From Candidatus Zixiibacteriota bacterium (GTDB lineage: Bacteria > Zixibacteria > MSB-5A5 > RBG-16-43-9): 8,901 nucleotides of DNA. A program made the position numbers and the translations under genes. Of this stretch, positions 5,957 through 8,901 are shown in pieces. The DNA lies in NCBI GenBank assembly GCA_029858245.1, contig JAOUFL010000093.1, forward strand, positions 1 through 8,901, given 5' to 3'. The first letter of the stretch is position 1. The number at the start of each line of letters is the position of its first letter. The notes beneath the pieces were generated by a model. It made no database searches. It was not told where the DNA came from and worked only from the letters and a program-made list of their open reading frames with translations.

Positions 5957-7709
5957 CTTCCCACTCCTCCTTGGGTTCAATCCTTCTATCTCTCCTTAAA
6001 TGCATCCTGGCAAAACGCTGTCCTTCAGGAGAACCGTCACTGAATCCATATCGTTTTTTACTGTCAATAATTCTGTTTCTCCAGAGATATTCCAGCCGTT
6101 TGTTCTGGCGGTCCGGGTCATCGATCCTGCTGTGTATATGATATTTTAAATGACCGAAATCATCAAAAACAAGCACCCCTCCACCATTTAGCCTAATTTG
6201 AGTGCTGTCTGGCATCCCTTTCGGCTTTTCCATATCTTTACATACGCTGCGCAATTGACCGGCTTGTATATCAAGTGTCTGCCGGTATTCGGCTACGGTT
6301 TCCTTCAAGGCGAAACCATCCGGTGCAAGCCGCATACAGGGACGCAGAGAAATAACCCAGGTGTAGGCATTCTCGAAAATTTTCAGTGACTCCCTGTTTT
6401 CCCATAAAAACCGAAAGACCTCGTTTTTATCCTGTTGCAGGGATTCCCGGTGAACACATTCGTAATCCAGAGGCTTTTCCGATTCCCCTGAGGGCTTTTT
6501 CCATATTCCCAATTCCGGCACTTCACCCTTTTGAAACTGGGTTTTTGTTCCCGAAGCAGGTTCGATCCCCCACAGTTTGAACTCTTTTCTTAGTTCTTCA
6601 CGATATTTATACTTGCCATCATCCGGGAGCAGCTCAAAATCAGCAGTGAGAAGAGCCGATAGAAAATCGTCGAAAGTGATATCAACCACCGGACAGTAAT
6701 CTAAAGCCCGAATGCACATGGTCAGCAGGTGATTCGCCGCATCACAACCATCTTCCACCACCCGGTCAACCGCAACTGCTTTGCCTTCGTTAGGCAGCCA
6801 TGACTCCAGCCGTTTTCTCCAGACCTGGATGAAGCTGTTCAAAACTGCTGCGGAAAGAATCTCTCCCCGGATATGAGACTCTTCAAAATCGTGAATCTGT
6901 TGGGCATCTATCCTGGGCTTTCGGACTACTGCTCGACGCAAACAATCAGCTCTATGTCTGCTGATCTCTTTTCCAAACTGCTCGGCAAGCCCTAAAAGCA
7001 CGCTCTTGCGTAAAGCCTCAACCTGGAGCTCATTTTTTTGTATGTAATTACTTTCTGGTTGTTTTCTGGATAATAATGCCTTTACTACATCACTCAACCC
7101 AAACACGGACAGAAGAGCGACGACGTCCGAAAAACCTTCATGGAACCCTGCCTGATCAGGACCTGAGGGAACGGTATACGTGTCCCGAAGCCCATCCAGC
7201 AGGGCATGAGTGGTCTCATGGGCAATAATATCGTGAGACAAACAGGTATAGACAATCTCTCCCTTCGTGACTGGAAAGTAGCCGAAAAACAGTCCCTGGG
7301 CATCCTCCGAATAGTAGGCATTCGCCTCGGCAAATGCATGAGGTGTTGCATGCAGTTGGTGAAATCCGAATCCCCAGGAAATACGCCGGCCAAGTGCAGC
7401 CTCGAACCGTGAGAGCAGCCGCATGATGATGGCATAAACGTTCTGGGCGTGAAACCCGGGATCCTGGAGCAATTTATCATCCGGGACATTCTCGAACGGA
7501 TCTTTATCCTGGTTTGCATAATGTTTGTGGTCAAGCGGACGGTACAGCACCTGCTGGGAGGAATCGTAGTCCACAATGTGCACCCGAAATCCACGCGGTC
7601 CCGGACCAAGTTTTTCATAAGGGATGTCAACCCTGCTCCTGAGAATTTTCCCCTTTGAATCCTTGATGGACGGGTCCTGCGCGATAATCGTCATCTTTCG
7701 GGTAATCAT
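5949..7709 (-). CDS. Gluzincin-type zinc metallopeptidase with unassigned C-terminal region
   Basis: This 586-residue protein has a zinc-peptidase core at H164-E165-T-T-H168 in SHDIIAHETTHALLDGL. After 22 residues comes E191 in FHEGFSDVVALLS, with D195, giving the HExxH...ExxxD layout of clan MA(E) gluzincins such as thermolysin relatives. Spacing and context differ from true M4 proteins, and there is no signal peptide or propeptide, so it looks cytosolic. The flanking segment GFGFHQLHATPHAFAEANAY resembles the strand before the active helix. Past about residue 400 is a region I cannot assign, with RLNGGGVLVFDDFGHLKYHI near 510 and a basic, then acidic tail. The start is the ATG at 7709 (AAGGAGG 7 bases upstream), not the TTG at 7772. 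It is the first gene of a coupled pair with the MBL gene, behind a consensus promoter. Confidence 0.8.
   Translation of the reverse strand: MITRKMTIIAQDPSIKDSKGKILRSRVDIPYEKLGPGPRGFRVHIVDYDSSQQVLYRPLDHKHYANQDKDPFENVPDDKLLQDPGFHAQNVYAIIMRLLSRFEAALGRRISWGFGFHQLHATPHAFAEANAYYSEDAQGLFFGYFPVTKGEIVYTCLSHDIIAHETTHALLDGLRDTYTVPSGPDQAGFHEGFSDVVALLSVFGLSDVVKALLSRKQPESNYIQKNELQVEALRKSVLLGLAEQFGKEISRHRADCLRRAVVRKPRIDAQQIHDFEESHIRGEILSAAVLNSFIQVWRKRLESWLPNEGKAVAVDRVVEDGCDAANHLLTMCIRALDYCPVVDITFDDFLSALLTADFELLPDDGKYKYREELRKEFKLWGIEPASGTKTQFQKGEVPELGIWKKPSGESEKPLDYECVHRESLQQDKNEVFRFLWENRESLKIFENAYTWVISLRPCMRLAPDGFALKETVAEYRQTLDIQAGQLRSVCKDMEKPKGMPDSTQIRLNGGGVLVFDDFGHLKYHIHSRIDDPDRQNKRLEYLWRNRIIDSKKRYGFSDGSPEGQRFARMHLRRDRRIEPKEEWEDE
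5964..5972 (-). promoter_or_regulatory. Ribosome binding site of the MBL gene, inside the peptidase gene
   Basis: AAGGAGGAG lies 7 bases before the ATG at 5956, within the last codons of the peptidase gene. It encodes part of the peptidase's acidic C-terminal tail (PKEEWEDE) while serving as a strong initiation site for the downstream gene. Confidence 0.82.
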
Positions 7710-7716
7710 ATCATAG

Positions 7717-7723
7717 CCTCCTT
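7717..7723 (-). promoter_or_regulatory. Ribosome binding site fixing the peptidase start
   Basis: AAGGAGG stands 7 bases before the ATG at 7709. The longer frame beginning with TTG at 7772 lacks such a site and would add 21 hydrophobic residues that look untranslated. Confidence 0.85.
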
Positions 7724-7807
7724 GAGACAGGTTTATCTGTATTAATGGAATTACACCCACAATTGCTTCCAATAATATTAAACCCGTTTATAATTTGAAT
7801 TTTAAAT

Positions 7808-7836
7808 ATTATAAATTAGACTTTTTACCTTGTCAA
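7808..7836 (-). promoter_or_regulatory. Perfect sigma70-type promoter for the peptidase-MBL operon
   Basis: On the minus strand, TTGACA (7831-7836) and TATAAT (7808-7813) match the consensus in all 12 positions with the ideal 17-base spacer (7814-7830). Transcription would start near 7801, leaving a leader of roughly 90 bases before the ATG at 7709. The surroundings are strongly AT-rich. No operator palindrome is obvious over the promoter. Confidence 0.85.
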
Positions 7837-8028
7837 GTTAAAAATGCGGGATGTTATATTATTTTACAAATATCAATAATTACATCACCTTACATTAAAT
7901 TAAAGTTTTAGACTGCTTTTAAACTCAATCTCTCCAAACAAGGAGAAGAATATAATCCGACAACTGAGCGAGTGGGATTTTGTAAGGAGTGAAAATTAAT
8001 TTAGAAAAGAAGGGTATGAGAAACGTTG

Positions 8029-8056
8029 GTCAACCACGTTCGAAGGACTGGTTAAC
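8029..8056. repeat. GTCAACCA inverted repeat (hairpin 1 of the array)
   Basis: GTCAACCA (8029-8036) faces TGGTTAAC (8049-8056); seven of eight positions pair and the remaining one is a C/A mismatch. It is a member of the same arm family as 8239-8274, and its right arm runs directly into repeat copy B. Confidence 0.6.
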
Positions 8057-8105
8057 AATCCTTTTCCATAATTCCCTCCCTCGAAGGGAGGGACAAAGGG
8101 AGGGT
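8042..8105. repeat. Palindromic intergenic repeat, copy B (hairpin 2 of the array)
   Basis: TCCCTCCCT (8073-8081) pairs perfectly with AGGGAGGGA (8085-8093) around CGA, followed by a further AAAGGGAGGGT (8095-8105). The flank ACAATCCTTTTC before it and the whole outer structure match copy A at 351-461. Copy A carries 48 extra bases at the loop position. Confidence 0.72.
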
Positions 8106-8122
8106 TTAAAAAAAATACCGCG

Positions 8123-8148
8123 CCTGCCAGGTCCCCCGACCTGGCAGG
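8123..8148. repeat. Perfect 11-bp hairpin with CCCC loop (hairpin 3)
   Basis: CCTGCCAGGTC (8123-8133) and GACCTGGCAGG (8138-8148) are perfect complements around CCCC. This GC-rich element stands out from the AT-rich surroundings. No T tract adjoins the right side, but on the minus strand a run of T (from the A-rich 8108-8115) lies 7 bases beyond the stem, so a terminator role for a minus-strand transcript is conceivable. Confidence 0.75.
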
Positions 8149-8153
8149 GGTTT

Positions 8154-8179
8154 CTCGCTGGGTCAGGGGACCCGACGAG
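8154..8179. repeat. GGGTC/GACCC hairpin with outer CTCG/CGAG stem (hairpin 4)
   Basis: GGGTC (8160-8164) pairs with GACCC (8169-8173) around AGGG. After a two-by-two internal loop, CTCG (8154-8157) pairs with CGAG (8176-8179). It lies 5 bases after hairpin 3. Confidence 0.65.
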
Positions 8180-8193
8180 CACATTAAAAACGG

Positions 8194-8220
8194 TAGAACA
8201 GACATTCCTGTCTGTTCCTA
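8194..8220. repeat. GAACAGACA hairpin with TTCC loop (hairpin 5)
   Basis: GAACAGACA (8196-8204) pairs perfectly with TGTCTGTTC (8209-8217) around TTCC. TA/TA can extend the stem past one bulged C (8218). Confidence 0.75.
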
Positions 8221-8238
8221 TATCCGGCAAAAAAGTAG

Positions 8239-8274
8239 GTCAACCATGTACCACTGAAAGCGGGGCTGGTTGAC
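8239..8274. repeat. GTCAACCA inverted repeat (hairpin 6)
   Basis: GTCAACCA (8239-8246) and TGGTTGAC (8267-8274) are perfect complements with a 20-base interior that shows little internal pairing. Both arms match those of hairpin 1 and differ by one base from the GTCAAGCA arms at 3907 and 8295. Confidence 0.75.
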
Positions 8275-8294
8275 AATTTATTTCTTTATTTTTT

Positions 8295-8323
8295 GTCAAG
8301 CAGTCCACTTGGACATGCTTGAC
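8295..8323. repeat. GTCAAGCA hairpin (hairpin 7), second copy of the 3907 element
   Basis: GTCAAGCAGTCC (8295-8306) pairs with GGAC-A-TGCTTGAC (8311-8323) around ACTT, leaving a single bulged A. The flanks TTTT on the left and CT on the right, and the right-hand GACATGCTTGACCT, match the 3907-3942 copy, whose interior differs. Confidence 0.78.
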
Positions 8324-8468
8324 CTACAAAACTGTATCAATAAAATTAGATTGACAGATTTTTTCACCCTCATGAATCAACTTTTATTCACTAAATCAAT
8401 TTAATTTAAAACCCCATACATCAAAATCAGCAAAATTTATGGAAGAATACCCCCCTGTATAAATTATT

Positions 8469-8901
8469 TCAAACCAGCGATCCCTCGACTCTGGCTTTTC
8501 TCAGGCAGTTATCGCAGAACTTCTCGGTTTTAAGGTCTGTTTCTATCAGCGAATTGGAAAAATACATCACACATCTGGGATTAGGGCAATGCTTGAATCC
8601 CATCAGATGCCCGATTTCATGTACTGCCTCCTTAATCAGACGGGAAAAATACAGATTCTCCTCATCCAGGGCACCGTAACATTCCTGCTTTAGACGAAAA
8701 AGCGAAATAATCGCCACCTTGCTCAGGGGATCCGCTTCTCCGAAAACGAAGTTCAAAGAAGGAACATAAAGGTCATCGTCTGTAACTCCCAGAATCTTTT
8801 CACGGGGATTAGCCCTTAGCAGTTCGAGCTTATTCAGGATAACGGTCGAATAATATTGCCCTCTTTTTTGATTATAAGCCTCCTCCGGTGTCTTTATCCC
8901 T
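8469..8901 (-). CDS. amzA: Archaemetzincin-type zinc peptidase, N-terminus cut by window edge
   Basis: The frame is open from the right edge (first full codon at 8900) to a stop at 8469, giving 143 C-terminal residues. KILGVTDDDLYVP followed by LNFVFGEADP is the conserved core of archaemetzincins (peptidase family M54). The zinc site is HEIGHLMGFKHC, then PNPRC, VM, and finally CDNC. This is the family's HExxHxxGxxHC-x4-C-x-M plus CxxC signature, with the cysteines forming a second zinc site and M acting as the Met-turn. The gap between Met and the last CxxC is 16 residues, against 17 in the pattern I recall. No start codon is in the window; the TTG at 8756 lies inside the conserved core and is not a start. 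The family is mostly archaeal and eukaryotic, with scattered bacterial members. The substrate is unknown. Confidence 0.9.
   Translation of the reverse strand, partial: GIKTPEEAYNQKRGQYYSTVILNKLELLRANPREKILGVTDDDLYVPSLNFVFGEADPLSKVAIISLFRLKQECYGALDEENLYFSRLIKEAVHEIGHLMGFKHCPNPRCVMYFSNSLIETDLKTEKFCDNCLRKARVEGSLV

Larger units (their letters stand above)
7710..8468. other. 759-base gene-free region: promoter on the left, hairpin array on the right
   Basis: I see no real gene here. Positions 7710-7840 hold the leader and promoter of the peptidase operon. Positions 7841-8020 are AT-rich with no recognisable element. Positions 8029-8323 are a run of seven palindromic modules. Positions 8331-8468 are AT-rich and follow the archaemetzincin stop; no clear terminator is visible there. 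Small open frames on both strands across the hairpins encode only translated repeat sequence. Confidence 0.7.

Noticed and set aside
7094..7630. Minus-strand open frame of 178 codons
   Set aside because: It is an out-of-frame shadow inside the peptidase gene, which has the HETTH motif in the correct frame and a strong ribosome site.
8123..8148. Terminator for the archaemetzincin gene
   Set aside because: It lies over 300 bases past the stop with other hairpins between, and the T run is 7 bases from the stem; kept as a repeat only.
7989..8273. Plus-strand open frame of 94 codons with a GGAG-like site before its GTG start
   Set aside because: It runs through the hairpin array, so its sequence is translated repeat; two minus-strand frames overlap the same repeats, and none looks like a protein.
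8029..8323. CRISPR array
   Set aside because: The palindromes differ from one another in sequence and spacing; there are no identical repeats with regular spacers and no cas genes.
8469..8756. Archaemetzincin as a complete 95-residue protein starting at the TTG at 8756
   Set aside because: The frame continues to the window edge, and the upstream residues include the conserved KILGVTDDDLYVP, so the gene is longer and truncated by the window.

Overview
The window holds eight protein-coding genes, all on the minus strand. Both edge genes are cut by the window. There is no rRNA, tRNA, CRISPR array, transposase or phage gene. The DNA is moderately AT-rich, with strong AGGAGG-type ribosome binding sites and one perfect sigma70-type promoter, so the host is a bacterium. 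A lipoprotein-like precursor and a hydrolase with an N-terminal signal or anchor suggest an exported protein set. The compact hydrophilic enzymes, the intergenic hairpin repeats and a bacterial archaemetzincin would fit an environmental or candidate-phylum bacterium. I cannot name the lineage from sequence alone.

Layout from left to right (genes are read right to left): a DUF1579-like protein cut at its C-terminus (1-327); a palindromic repeat patch (about 351-500); an ICMT/PEMT-type membrane methyltransferase (527-1084); an exported alpha/beta hydrolase with a GFSAG nucleophile elbow (1252-2316); an amidohydrolase-2 type metal-dependent hydrolase (2480-3817); a small lipoprotein with two PepSY-like halves (3952-4536); a ComEC-like metallo-beta-lactamase-fold hydrolase (4679-5956); a gluzincin-type metallopeptidase (5949-7709); a 759-base gene-free stretch holding the consensus promoter and a dense row of hairpin repeats (7710-8468); and the C-terminal part of an archaemetzincin (8469-8901, cut at its N-terminus). 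Four genes have their start moved to an internal ATG, because a far better ribosome binding site lies there than at the upstream TTG or GTG.

The most coherent functional unit is the peptidase-MBL pair. The two genes overlap by 8 bases (ATGAGTAA) and sit behind a TTGACA-17-TATAAT promoter. They encode two predicted zinc hydrolases, both without export signals. The peptidase carries a long C-terminal region that I cannot assign. The lipoprotein gene follows after 142 bases containing two hairpins and may or may not be co-transcribed. The methyltransferase and alpha/beta hydrolase genes are each preceded by a copy of the same roughly 75-base block with a conserved promoter-like pair of hexamers, which suggests shared control. 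Intergenic DNA is rich in palindromic modules, including a family with GTCAASCA/TGSTTGAC arms that appears four times.
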